A stretch of DNA of 64,000 nt, taken from contig NC_045149.1 of the NCBI RefSeq assembly GCF_008831285.2, positions 6,784,417 to 6,848,416 on the forward strand, in the 5' to 3' direction. The notes beneath the pieces were generated by a model that searched no databases, was not told the origin of the DNA, and was given only the letters and a program-made list of their open reading frames with translations. The DNA comes from Nymphaea colorata. Lineage: Eukaryota; Streptophyta; Magnoliopsida; Nymphaeales; Nymphaeaceae. Each line of letters opens with the position of its first letter. The stretch's first letter is position 1. A program made the translations under genes and the position numbers. Positions 34,001 to 45,725 of the stretch are shown piece by piece.

Positions 34001-35604
34001 GTCCCATTATTGTTCACCGTGCCATGGACTTGTAAGATATGACATAAGTAATTGATAGCACGAGGTGTACAGCGAATAAGAATTTTGGCTTAACGTGGCA
34101 AAAAAGGCATATACAGTGGAAGATACCGGATTGCAGATTTTATGTGCCTAATTTAGTGAACGATCTAATGCCATTTCTTTTCTAACCAGTCGTCTGATCG
34201 GATACTTGATGCACCAAACCTAATGGACGATTACTATTTGAATGTCCTGGACTGGGGGTCCAATAATGTACTAGCAGTTGCTCTTGGATCCACGTTGTAT
34301 CTGTGGAGTGCAGATACTGGGAAGGTGCGAGTGCTCATGGAAGTTGAGGAGGACCACTATCTCAGTAGTGTTGCTTGGACTGGAGATGGGAACACGATAG
34401 CTGTTGGAACCAGCAATTCTGATATCCAGATATGGGATTGTAAAGCACAGCGCAAGGTAAGTGGTTTCGCTTTCTCGACTACGAATGGCTGTTTCGACCA
34501 TTTTTGGAGATCAAGATTGTGTGATTGGTTTCCCACAGATAAGAAGCCTCTCTGGACACATGAAGCGAGTGGGATGTCTAGCATGGAACGGTTCTGTATT
34601 GACATCCGGCAGTGGCGACAGCACCATCATCAACCGTGACGGTGTGTTAATCTATCTCGTTGCATTAGCTTTATACTGCTTGATTATTTTTGTGGTCTAA
34701 CATGAACGGTTGACAGTGAGATCAAGAAGCAATGTTGTATCACGTCTACGTGCACATGCCCAAGAGGTGTGCGGGTTAAGATGGTCAGGGAGTGGCAATC
34801 AGTTAGCAAGTGGAGGCAATGACAATCTCCTTCACATATGGGATGCTTCTGTCATGGCATCATCGTCACAAGGATACCTGCATCGTTTAACAGAGCACCG
34901 AGCAGCCGTCAAGGCAATAGCATGGTGCCCCTATCAGTCCAATATATTGGCATCAGGAGGAGGAACAGCAGATCGATGTATTAAGATGTGGAATACTCAA
35001 ACAGGCCAATGTATTTCCAGTACAGATACTCAATCCCAGGTATGTCTCTAGACTCTCTACCTAGGTTCTTTTTTTAGGCGATTTGTTGGACCATGCATGC
35101 ACACAAACCATTGGACTGCTGCAAAGGAGCTAATATACTGATATAAGTTATAACAATCTAGGATTTGTAAATTGGAAATCACTAGAACTTTGCATGTGTT
35201 AGATAAGCATCACTACAGCAAGGTTAATTTCTGTGGAAGGATGCTGCTGAATATACTTGGCTGAGTCAATTACATAAAAAACGAAAATGATGAAATAGTT
35301 AATGCCAAAACAGGTATGTGCATTGGAGTGGAACAGGCACCAGAAGGAGATTCTAAGCAGTCATGGATACAGCCAAAACCAGCTTTCCTTGTGGAGATAC
35401 CCTTCCATGACCAAATTGGGGGAACTGAAAGGACACACTTCCAGAGTTCTCTACCTATCACAGAGCCCAGATGGAACCACTGTTGTCTCAGCAAGCGCAG
35501 ACGAGACATTGCGGTTCTGGAAGGTGTTTGTACCCCCACAAGCATCAAAAAAACTGAAAGAAGATGACAGCCCATTATCGTTGAAGTTCTCTCATATAAG
35601 ATAG
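31030..35604 (+). CDS. CDC20: CDC20-type activator of the anaphase-promoting complex (seven exons)
   Basis: Exons 31030-31095, 32320-32439, 32546-32725, 34190-34456, 34539-34641, 34717-35039, 35314-35604; all introns GT-AG, phases agree, 449 residues. CDC20 brings substrates to the APC/C ubiquitin ligase at mitosis. Seen: C-box DRFIPSR at residues 24-30; Mad2-binding-like YRMLRF at 82-87; [18 protein letters not shown] leading into a seven-bladed WD40 propeller (about 130-430) with [19 protein letters not shown] and [14 protein letters not shown]-terminal Ile-Arg tail, which docks on APC3. The LDAP and DDYYLN words and the lack of FZR-type insertions favour CDC20 over CCS52/FZR. The ATG at 31030 is the first in frame. 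Odd: only 23 residues precede the C-box, shorter than usual, and no KEN box is seen. It converges with the GPI-protein gene; stops are 333 bp apart. Confidence 0.93.
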
Positions 35605-35937
35605 ACAAGAGTAATTTTATTTTTGAGGGACAACCGGAGATCTGTACAAAAGAGTATAATAGAAAATAAAGTTTCAGGAATTAAAATAATTAAAGAACGA
35701 TGGTCGATGAGACAATGTAGAGCCATAACTTGTATAAATATATTATCGAAGTTACTGTCAATTGTTTCAGAGATTTCTATATCCTGTTTCTCTTTAATAG
35801 CCAAGTGGAGGTATTCAAGGACTAAAAGCCCATCGATGTGTATCAGCAGAACTAGAAGTATTTGCAAGATGATTGAACAAAATTTCAAGGAACATGATTG
35901 AACATTTTTTAACAGTAAACACACTTTGATGACTATT
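35605..35937. other. Convergent 3' flanks of CDC20 and the GPI-protein gene
   Basis: 333 bp between the two stop codons, AT-rich, presumably holding both 3' untranslated regions and polyadenylation signals. An open frame crossing it on the minus strand is antisense to real exons and has no family resemblance. Confidence 0.5.
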
Positions 35938-38861
35938 TTAAATGTTAAAACACAAGGAACAAAAATAAATAAATACAAGAAGAAGACAACTAGATAAGCC
36001 AGACATAGAAGAAAGTTTGGAACTAGAATTACAGGTGCTACCAATCCCGCTAAAGCACCCATGCTTCTGCTTGACCATTTCTTTACTATCAACGACAAAT
36101 GTGGAATTGGATGGCCCGCTGCTGAATAGGATACACCAAAAGAATGGCTTTTTATTACCTGTTCTACCAAGTCCAACCCCAACTTCAGTGTGATTCTTCT
36201 GATATAAAATAGAGAGTGTCTTGTTGTCTGGAACCAGGACAGCAGCATATGCTTCCAACGGGTCAAGATAATTCCAATTACATCCAACTAGGCGACCAGA
36301 TATGATGTCGATAGTTGGTAGCTCTACACCACAATTGGGAGCAAAGACCTCGGTAATGTCAACCTCAGGGGGTGTACAGCTTGAGGTGTTGTTCCTACTG
36401 CAGTTTCCTCCACATTCCATTATATACTGTAAGGCCATGCAACCCAGACCAGGATTGTTATTCAGTATTGGTAACTTGTTGGATGTGCGGTTGGCATTAA
36501 TTATTTCAACAATCTCATTAGCAGGATTTCCTGAAAAGCAAAAGCACATGATGTGTAAGATGATAACAAAGAAACTGCAGGCCCTAAGGGAAAGGAATTA
36601 CTTATTGAAGTTAAGAGAAAAAGAAACAAAGACAGGGATCTGCAAATAGAGCAAGAAAGAGGAAAGGATAAAATAGGAGTCTATGGCTGCAGAATATAAT
36701 CTTCAAATGCAATATCAATAACATTGTTTGATTTCAGTAAATGTCCCAACTAAATTTTGTAATATCTTGGTAACGTGTGAAATCAATGTAACTTTTCCAA
36801 TGTAAAACTGGAGCAAGCAGTGCTTGCCACATAGATTTGAATTTTATGTTTGCTTCTTAGATGGGTGATTTCTCATGTCAATTTAATCAATCAAATAATT
36901 ATATCCAACCAAAGTGAGTGAAAAATTAGGTGACTAGGTTCCTCCATAACTTATTACTGCTCAAGCTATCATGGTCCATGTTCCAATTGGGAACCAAAAA
37001 TGCCATAGCCATGAATCTATATGCATCAATCAATGATCACATGGATTAAAAAAGCATATGACCAAGCATTTGCGTCTGACAAAACAATCCAACAAATGTC
37101 AAATTCATTACTATTAGTTATTCAGGCCATTTGAGCAGTGATGTAGCCATTCCACAGCTTCTGTACAATTCTAACACAAACTCCAGAACCAAGTCTGACA
37201 TTTTACTATAGCTAATAAATGTATGTCTGGGTGGAATGCGCCACTAATAAAGTTGCCACCAGAAAAAGGTAGTTAAGTTTTGGTCCTAATGATGTTTTAC
37301 GACGATAGATATTTGTGTGGTTTCATGCACATAGAAACACACAGACAGGTGTTTTTGCAGCATCGGACCAAACCAAGAATAAAATCAACTAGTCAATAAT
37401 ATGTATCTCTTGAATGCATGCTAATTTCAGCATCATCTCGCCAAAACTCAGACACCACCAACATGAAACACGAGTTCCAAGGTAAAATCAGGTAATCATC
37501 AATGGCTCCAGAACAGTCGGGCATTTCTGGTGAGTTATTAGGTTAAACAGCCAGGCCCAACTCAGATAGTCATTGCCCCACCAAAGAGTCATGTCATGGG
37601 TGAGGTAAGGAAGAGTTGCTGGAAAGGAGAAACTAAAAGGGGTGGATCCAGGTCAAGATGGCACCATGTGGATCTGCCCCAGTCAAACCATATGATGACA
37701 GATGACATAAAGTATCTAAGCGAAAGGTAGATATCTGGAAGGTTAGTTGTTCGTTGCTAATAAAATCAAGTCCAAGTCCAATAAAACTCTAGTGAGTTAC
37801 TCAAAAACCAGTTTTTATATGATTATTTGACAAAAAAAAAACTAGCTCACAAATTCTCTTATACACCACTTCTCTTCAAGAAATTATGAATTCTTCAATT
37901 ATGAATTCTTCATTCTCCAAGAGTAAAGGACGGGCAAGAATAGCTGCCTTTGCAATTAGCAGCTATATAGAATTAGAACCTATGTTTGACATCCGACCGT
38001 TATTTGGTCTGTTAACCCTAAAAGGTGGACTGGACTACTTGAAAAAAGAAACTACCAGCATGGCAGCATCCCATTACAGCAATAACTTGAAAGGTAGAGA
38101 TAGCGAGCTTCAATTTTATCAATTGACATCATAATCACGTATTTACAAGGGCCCTCCTTCCAGCCACCCAAGCAACAGGAAAGTGAGCCCTACGATGATC
38201 AACAAGCCAGTATATCTACCAGGTGTAATAATAGTCAAAAATCAAATCCAGAGTGGAAACGACAGGTTTTTCCTTTCAAGGCATTTATACTGCAGGAACA
38301 TTGGATCGATGTGGATAATGGATATCACATATACTTATTTCATGAACAGATAAATGAGCAAGCTTCTCTGATATGTAGTAGAATGCCGTCCATTGCCGTT
38401 CGCATAAGAGGGAAAAGAGAGGAAGAAACATGCCCCATCTTATAACTAGTTTGTATTATGTCTAGGACCTAAAATGGCAGACAATGATTCATCATCGGCA
38501 TACGAACAAAATATGACGCAGAGAAGGTGTTCGGTTTCATCATCTTAAATCGGATGAAAATGTGAGAAAGGGCAGGATATTGCTGTGACCAACAAGTCAG
38601 TACTTCTATTAGTCCTATTATCCTGAACTAGGAGAACCACCATCAACCATTAGATTCAAAAGGAAAAAAGAGGGTATCATTGTCGGGAAAGACGAGAATG
38701 AACACAAAGAGGGGAGGTGCTCTTTGCACTCGGGATGAAGCAGCAATCCTGAACTCTATGTCACTTCATTTCCTTTACCCAACAGCAACTCAAAAACCAA
38801 TTGTAAGTAATGAAGCGGAGTAGGCAATGCCAGAATGAGAGTATATAACACTAAAAAAAAA

Positions 38862-38902
<41 letters not shown>

Positions 38903-38996
38903 AGAAGAAGAAGAAGAAGAAGAATAAAAAAGCAAACAAGATACCACTCATTCTTTACCATACCAACTTCTTTTTCTTCCTTGTATTCTTATTTAC

Positions 38997-39049
<53 letters not shown>

Positions 39050-39146
39050 TACCATGGTGTTTTGGGGAAACTGCACCGAGAAACAAGAGCAGTAGCAGCA
39101 GCTGCAGGAGACCGGCATTGGGACTTTTAGCTGTCCTCCCCATCAT
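35938..39146 (-). CDS. GPI-anchored secreted protein of unknown function (two exons)
   Basis: Exons 39146-39053 and 36530-35938, intron 2,522 bp, phase 1 join giving a glycine codon; 228 residues. Seen: signal peptide with a long leucine run (residues 1-28); NPANEIVEIINANRTSNKLP and LGCMALQYI helix words; at least eight cysteines, several N-glycosylation sites, VDITEVFAPNCGVELPT, GRLVGCNW and HTEVGVGLG; then a serine-rich spacer and a hydrophobic tail ending at the C-terminus, fitting GPI attachment. Known: resembles the plant family of uncharacterised GPI-anchored proteins around At5g19250/At3g06035, distantly like CAP/SCP proteins; no activity is established. Role at the plasma membrane or wall is inferred. 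Odd: the donor (G|GTACTC) runs straight into a long CT/GT microsatellite. The first ATG of a tandem pair is taken as start. Confidence 0.82.
36980..37400. repeat. Segmental duplication, copy A1 (partner 48440-48860)
   Basis: Within the intron of the GPI-protein gene. Long colinear similarity to 48440-48860, including CAACAAATGTCAAATTCATT, TTTTGGTCCTAA and ATGCACATAGAA words in the same order and orientation, with small gaps. Confidence 0.85.
38862..38925. repeat. (GA)n(GAA)n microsatellite
   Basis: A GA run followed by a GAA run, inside the intron of the GPI-protein gene. Confidence 0.95.
39001..39050. repeat. (CT)n(CA)n(GA)n compound microsatellite at a splice donor
   Basis: Three dinucleotide runs in a row; on the minus strand the block starts within the first intron bases after exon 1 of the GPI-protein gene. 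Confidence 0.95.
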
Positions 39147-39179
39147 CGTATCCCTCCTGTTCTACGGGTCACACTAAGA

Positions 39180-40560
39180 GGCACCACCACCCAACCACCT
39201 AAAGCCAGGAGCCACTGTGAGAACAAAAAGGGAAGGGGAGACCAAGAAAAGCAGCAGCTAAAGCAGCAGGGAAAGTGACAATGGATCATGGATCCTTCCC
39301 CGACACGGCGATGGTGCAAAGTGGGACCCTGCTGTTGTTACAATGGGATTCATTGCGAGCGGAGGTGGAGGAAGCCATGATCCGGTGCCGCAAGAATTTG
39401 CCCCAGCATATCTGGCTATCATAAAGTAGGATCCTATGTAAAAATTACTATAGTATTTTCTTTTAAGAAAAAGGCCAAGTCTGGTCAGTGGCCACTGCAA
39501 AATGGGAGAAAAAAAAGGCAAAAAAGTGGCTTCCTTCTTCATGAACAGTAAGTAGCTTTTCTCCCTGTTACCTTGCTGACCCTCTGATAAAGTGGTGATT
39601 AATGGAAAAGGTTGTTCTCAGAAGCTCATGTGAGCACCCAAGTCACAGTTTTTAAGAACCCAACTGCACCCATTCCTAATGAGTTACAGTTGGACATTGC
39701 CAAGAGAAAGGGTGTAATTGAACAAAATTAATGCAATTATATTATGAAATCAGTTAAAAATTCTTTCTTAAAAACCATCAACAGATCTGATCTCCATGGT
39801 TCAACAACAGATCCTTGAATTTGTTGGATTGGATGTTCTAGTGGAACTTTGAAAAGATTGAAAATTCAATGATCTATTTCTAAAATGGTTTTGTTTATAA
39901 ATGACATTTATAAAAAAAAAAAAACAAGCATGAAATAACCAGTTCTTGACGCTGTAAATCACACTCATCTGATTATAACATTGCCAATAACATTGTCAAA
40001 GAACTTGTAAAATTGATTTCTGAACTACAAGTAAGCAAGAAATTTGGGCTGGTCACGGGTTCAACCTCAGCGCGCCCTCTTTCACGGACCCAATGACAAA
40101 TTCTTAGATCGTCTTGTATACAAAGTATTTCGATTTTACTAGCCATACAAATCTGATTTTGACTTACTGCTATGAATCTAGAAACTCCAACATCCTTATT
40201 CATGAACACGAATTATAAAATGTTCACTCATCTATTATCTTATATAATCAGCCGAACTAAGTTGAGCATTTGCCTTTTCATCTTTGGAACATGTTTGACA
40301 AGTTTTGTCGTTCTCATACTGAAAAATGATCTCTCTTCGAAATTCTTACAAAAAAAACGACTTTTTTTACATAAATTTTCTGGATTCTGCCCAAAGACAA
40401 GTCAATCTATTAGCTGTACGTACTTACTTACATGCAGGTGGATTTGTAGATGCGCTTCATAAATAAAAATCATCAAAACTAATTATGCAAGCTATAATGA
40501 CCATGTGCTTCCAGCATGTCCAAGTAGAAAGGTAGAAGGATGAGAGACAGAGATGATAAG
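39180..40560. repeat. Segmental duplication, copy A2 (partner 49130-50300)
   Basis: The upstream region of the GPI-protein gene. Colinear similarity to 49130-50300: shared GGGAAGGGGAGACCAAGAAA, GTGACAATGGATCATGG, GGTGGAGGAAGC, TGTGAGCACCCAA, AACAAAATTAATGCAA and ATGTGCTTCCAGCATGTCCA blocks in the same order. Confidence 0.85.
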
Positions 40561-41528
40561 AACTTGGTATAATCTTACTCTTTAATAACGATCCAACTGG
40601 CTTAACCTGATAGAACGATCAAATTATATGATAATAACGAAAGGGAAATAGTTAAACTTAAAACAATGGAAACATATAAGAAAAGAAGGAAATTAACATG
40701 CCATTTACAAACAGAGTGTTGAGGGAACAAAACAGAAGGGACAAAAACCTTAACAAATGGTAAAGCCAGAACAAACAAATATAAGAGGTTGATTTTTGTG
40801 ATAAAATATCGAAACGCTGGCATCACAAGAAATCTTGCCAAGATCATGTAATGTGCAGTGTAATGCATTGGGACGGCCGTACAGGACACTTTTTGTCTAG
40901 ATCTGGTAATTAATATTAAAATATTTTAAAAAAATAAATAATATTTTTTATTATTTTGTAATGGGCAATATATTACTAACGTGAATGCAATGGGCCAATT
41001 GAAGGGTTTAGGTTTAATATAGTGAGCACTTAGTACGGCTAGGGCACGTTTGTCTCCCTCGAATTTGAGATCCAGGAAGATTTAAGCAAAGGGCACAATA
41101 GCTTAAATGGGGAGCTCAAAATTTTCCTCAGATCCCTTTATAGACCTTAAAACAAGCAAAGGGAGTCTCATACTAAGCCTTAAGAATATAAAATTCTGGT
41201 TTATTTTAGAGATCTGGGCGGACTTATGGTACATATTTCAATTGGAGCATGATAGTGACCCTAGGATTCGAACATTAGGTTCCTTAAATGTGAGCCGCCT
41301 TACTGTCCAGTTGCTTTATGCCCCTTGGCCACACAATCTATTTGTAGATGCCCAAGTTTTTTTTTTTTTTTTGGGAAAAGAAAAAATGTATGAACCCCAG
41401 GAGGCGTTTGATTCACTTGAATCTCATATCTAAAGTGATTTGAGAGCTGAGATGTTAGACCGTAGGATTTCAGTTCATGTAAAAAGGCGAAAGAATAGTC
41501 CGCCCTATGCTCACTACAGTGCTGTGGT

Positions 41529-41648
41529 GGTGCAGTTCATGATTCTAATATTGAAGATATCAGATCTTTCTGTTTAGGATCAGGATTTCAATTCATGATC
41601 CTAAACAAAAAGATCTTGAATGTTCAACATAGAATCATGAGTTGCACC
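41529..41648. repeat. Inverted repeat forming a ~54-bp-stem hairpin
   Basis: The left arm from GGTGCAGTTCATGATTCTA to GTTTAGGATCA (41529-41582) is the inverse of the right arm ending TAGAATCATGAGTTGCACC (41596-41648). About 80% of positions are complementary and several mismatches are G:U in RNA. The loop is about a dozen bases. It could be a small foldback MITE or a hairpin-RNA locus. Confidence 0.75.
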
Positions 41649-44131
41649 AGTATGCTGAACGGGGGCATGGTTTTCACCAATCCTTCGACCTTGTGAGGAG
41701 ATTTGACTCTTCCCAACAGTGCGGCAGATACAGTTGGTTTGAAATTTTGCAATGAGGTGTTCTTTTCCCTTAGCAGGTGCTAACGTGGATTTTTATTCTT
41801 ACTGCTCTTGATGGCTCTGTTTTAGGATTTCTTATCTTTTGGATGTACATGTCAAATTGTTTTGTTAATAAAGGTTCGGAGCCTATCTCCCAGCAAATGT
41901 TTACAGGAAGATGCAGCCCATTAAATTGTAATTCTCATCTTTTATATATATGTCAACTTAGCTCCCTACCTCCTTTCTTTCATGCCAAAGATGAGGAGGA
42001 TCTTAAATATGTGAGAAATTATCAAGTTTGTAATTTTTTAAATAATGAATTTAAGGTGGGCCATGTCAAATCAGACCCCCAGATCTTAAATTCTTGCACG
42101 GTAATGCCAACATTAGCTTCCAACAATAGTTTTTGATGGTGCATTGAGCATGTTCTCATATGTTTAGAGTCTGTACAGTCCTTTGTTTATGTTGAGTTTT
42201 TGTTTAATTCATGACAGAGCATGAAAAGTAGATGAGTTAGAACCTAAAAATAGGTCTATGATCTCGAAGGGATTCTCCATCAAATATGTAGTACAACAGC
42301 TAGGGCATTAAAAGACTATAATGAGCCAAAAACTGAGCCACATCGTTAGATGTTCAAATAGAAGGTTCAAATAGAAGGATAGGAAAATTGAATGTGGTAC
42401 ATATACCCAACTTTTTTATGCCCCGAGTTTTGAACCTAGTTATATACACCACCTGCACAACTTTTTCATGTACAGGAGCACATAGGCATGCCATGACCAA
42501 AATATCTCTATTAAAATACAAAAGCTTTTTATAAGGGTAAACAAAGGATTGTGAAAAAAGAAAAATTTTAAAATGTCCAGTACTTTATAAAAAGTTTCAA
42601 AAATACCGCCACCTCCCTTTTGGTTTTGGTTTGGTATATATTTGTTGTATGCACAGTGGTGTGCACGCAACTCAATCCCCTAAGTTTTAGGGCATAATCA
42701 TTGCAGAAGTAGCCTAAAGTAATCTTACATGCGGCCATTAATTCGGATAAACAAGCATGTGCATCTGACTTCATCAACTGGCAATTCTCAATCCTTAGGG
42801 ATGGAGCCATGAAGCTACATAACTATTTAGAAACAAATGGTGGATTTGAGTAAGTTTAAAATTGTGGCTTTTTGTGTTTTTGAGAACATCTTGGCGCATT
42901 TGAATTAATAAATGCCCATAACACACCTTCTCACCGGTAATGAACAAGATTTTCTACCTGTTTCTTGATAATGGTTACTTATAAAAAACCCAGTTATAAA
43001 ATGAGAAATCTAGCCGAACTGGTTATCTTTTTTCTTTTTTTTCAAAAAATGTAAGACAGGAACAAATGAAACACTCACATTGAGCACCATCAAGCTGTAC
43101 TCATGTGAAGGTTCTTAGAGTTCAAAAGGGTTTTCACCTTAGAGTTTTATATCGTTGATGAGATGACCACAAGAAGTCATTTTGAAAAGATCATAGCTCT
43201 TGTTGGGATGTTAACCTAATAAAAATTGGCCTCCTCATGGTATTCCCTTGGGGTTCGAGTGGGGAATGCATAAAAAGAGTAAGATGCTTCCTCGTTACTT
43301 TTTCCCTGGGACAGCCACTTCAACCAGAAACCTCAAATGTGCAATAAACCATTGTACCTATGATCCAACCATGAGAGTACAATTTCTGGGGGAGCAATTC
43401 ATCCTTACCGAGAGCAGCATACAACCCTTTGTTGCATTGAGGTCCTAAACTCGGGGTCTTAAGCTTCCAGCAATGACTAAGAAAGTCTTCTTTCCTCAGT
43501 TCAGTTTCTTTACATCAGATTAGCTGATGTTATTATTATTCATGCATAACATAAATTCACCAACAGGCCTAACCTATCAGCAGTTCATAAATGTCAACAA
43601 TTGAGCAAAAAAGTCAGATATACGCTTTCTTTTGTTTAACAACTTAACCTCTCAGGAAGACTTTCTTTAATTACTGCAGGTCCATAACATTATAAACAGA
43701 ATTTGATACAAGTACACAAGTGTGCTGGTAGGCTGAACTGCAGGAGAAAAAAAAATGATCAACCTATCCAACACTTCACATTTTGATCAACTTATCCAAC
43801 ACTATAAGAATCATAGTGCTCTGTCGAAAGTGAAGCAAAATTTTGTGAGGCTGCACCACTTTGCATGCACAGCCGCTGCATATTACTTCCAACAGCCATT
43901 GCTGGCACGGTACAATTTTAGCTGCCATGATCAGAGCCCCAACATAAACTGCTTCTCATGCCCGCACCAGCCATGACCAAGTCTCCAAGCAAGATATCTC
44001 TTGCCTATTGAGAAGATCAAATTGCAAGGCCATTTTTCAAAGTCTGCAAACAGTGTCGTCAACATGTTGTCATTTTATAATTTATAGTAAGAACACTTCC
44101 AGGTAACTGGAAGGGTTATCCATACCAGCAC

Positions 44132-44238
44132 CTGCTGTATGACGGCCATGCTACTCTTGTAATTTGGAAGTTTGAACTCCTGAAACTCTGATGCTCTATA
44201 TGATCTGCTTCTTGTTGAAGGACCAGATGGAGCAGCAC
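44132..44238 (-). other. Exon-like segment, unassigned
   Basis: On the minus strand TTTTTTAG precedes an open 107-bp segment reading ...APSGPSTRSRSYRASEFQEF KLPNYKSSMAVIQQ, followed by a GTGCTGG donor-like sequence. No partner exons are found on either side and I do not recognise the protein. It could be an exon of a downstream PPR transcript or chance. Confidence 0.2.
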
Positions 44239-45560
44239 CTAAAAAACACACCCATGGCATCCTTGGCTCAACCATCACAAGGAAGTTTCCAGTTTCAGAT
44301 GGCCACCTCAGCTGTTGTGGTCCTCATATTTACTGTTTGGCTGTTGTACTGAGTAAAAGATCAGGAGTGAAGAGGATTCAGCAAGGACATATAGATAATA
44401 AAAAGGCTCAGGTTATGGATCTGACTTCAACTTAGCAAAAGGCACAACAAAAGTAACACTTAACCACAATAAGATCCGATACTGAGTAATCAAGTGGATT
44501 TTTCATGATTCAAATAAAAAATTGGTTAGTGCGAGGATTTACTCCCCAGCTCGAATCATGTTGCTTTCATTGCCATTCCTGAGATAAGACTTTTATGCGG
44601 CACACTGGTCATTCAACAATGGCCACTTATTCTCACAGCCGATAGTAATGTCCTACTCCTACCAGCTTCAAACATGCTATCTCCTCCTGTTATATGCGTA
44701 CTTTTTCTTTTCTTTTCTTTGTTGTAAGAGATCCATCAAGACCAGCACCTAAGATCAAAACCCTATGTGAACCTCGACCATCAAGCTGGTGCAGGGTGGC
44801 AAGGGTTGAACTTGATCCAGGATCTTCACCTCAATCTTTTGTAAATCCCTCCTCACCACCTCATGTAAACATATGATACATTGATACTATAATATCAACA
44901 TCCAGAATGTAAATGGTCAGATTTACATCAGTAAAATAACACAAAGTCTGATTTGAGTTGGACTTCGTACATCAAGAAAAGCAAAACTCCTATACTTGAA
45001 CTGTTAAACACCTAAACAATCTAGTTCTCCAACGTTTGATGATGGACACATAGTTCAAACTTCAAATTTTCCATTCAGCCACCAATGCAATTGCAATTTC
45101 TATTGTACTTATCGATTGGAATAGAATCCAAGAACTTGATCCTTAGATTAGACAATTAATCGTAGCTTCTGTTTATATTCAACTACAATGTGAAGAGAGA
45201 TATGCCCCCCGTTGCGAACCTTTCATCCTAAAAAAGCAACAACTGCGAGCACTAACTATCGATTAAATATCATCAAGAATACATGAAGTTGTAATAAAAG
45301 AAAAGAAATATGTTACCTGAGGAGCGGATTGACATTTACATTGTACTTTTTATTGGTATGTAAAAAATTCTACATTACTAAAATGAAGCTCCGTCCGAGG
45401 GATGAGTAAAGAGAATAATCACTGAGACAGATTATGAAACCACACCTTGTAATGTACGAGAACAACCGCATAACCTTATTTTCAAGCATTGTTGACAACT
45501 CTTCTGAACATGCTTCTCTCTGCCATAAAGTAGCTGTCATATATAAATATAAAAAGAATA

Positions 45561-45600
<40 letters not shown>

Positions 45601-45725
45601 AAAATAGTGCTCTCATTCTCAGAGGATTCTGTAGTGAAATACAAATCAATCAAGTAGCCGTCATTTACCTAAGAAAGATAAGTTTATTTGCCCTCAACAC
45701 TCAACAGCTGTTCAAAGAACTACTC

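Larger units (their letters stand above)
40561..45725. other. Intergenic DNA, no recognised gene
   Basis: Mostly AT-rich. Seen: a hairpin at 41529-41648; a (TA)n microsatellite at about 45560-45598; and a weak exon-like segment at 44132-44238 on the minus strand. Frames of 60-120 codons here lack family resemblance. The part next to 45725 is presumably the 3' flank of the PPR gene. Confidence 0.45.

Noticed and set aside
26472-35604. A metabolic gene cluster around the UGT gene
   Set aside because: The neighbours are a cell-cycle regulator and a GPI-anchored protein, with no other biosynthetic enzymes in the window.
35592-36287. 231-codon minus-strand frame overlapping the GPI-protein gene
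   Set aside because: It overlaps exon 2 in another frame and consists of hydrophobic low-complexity sequence; the other frame has conserved cysteines and joins to a signal-peptide exon.
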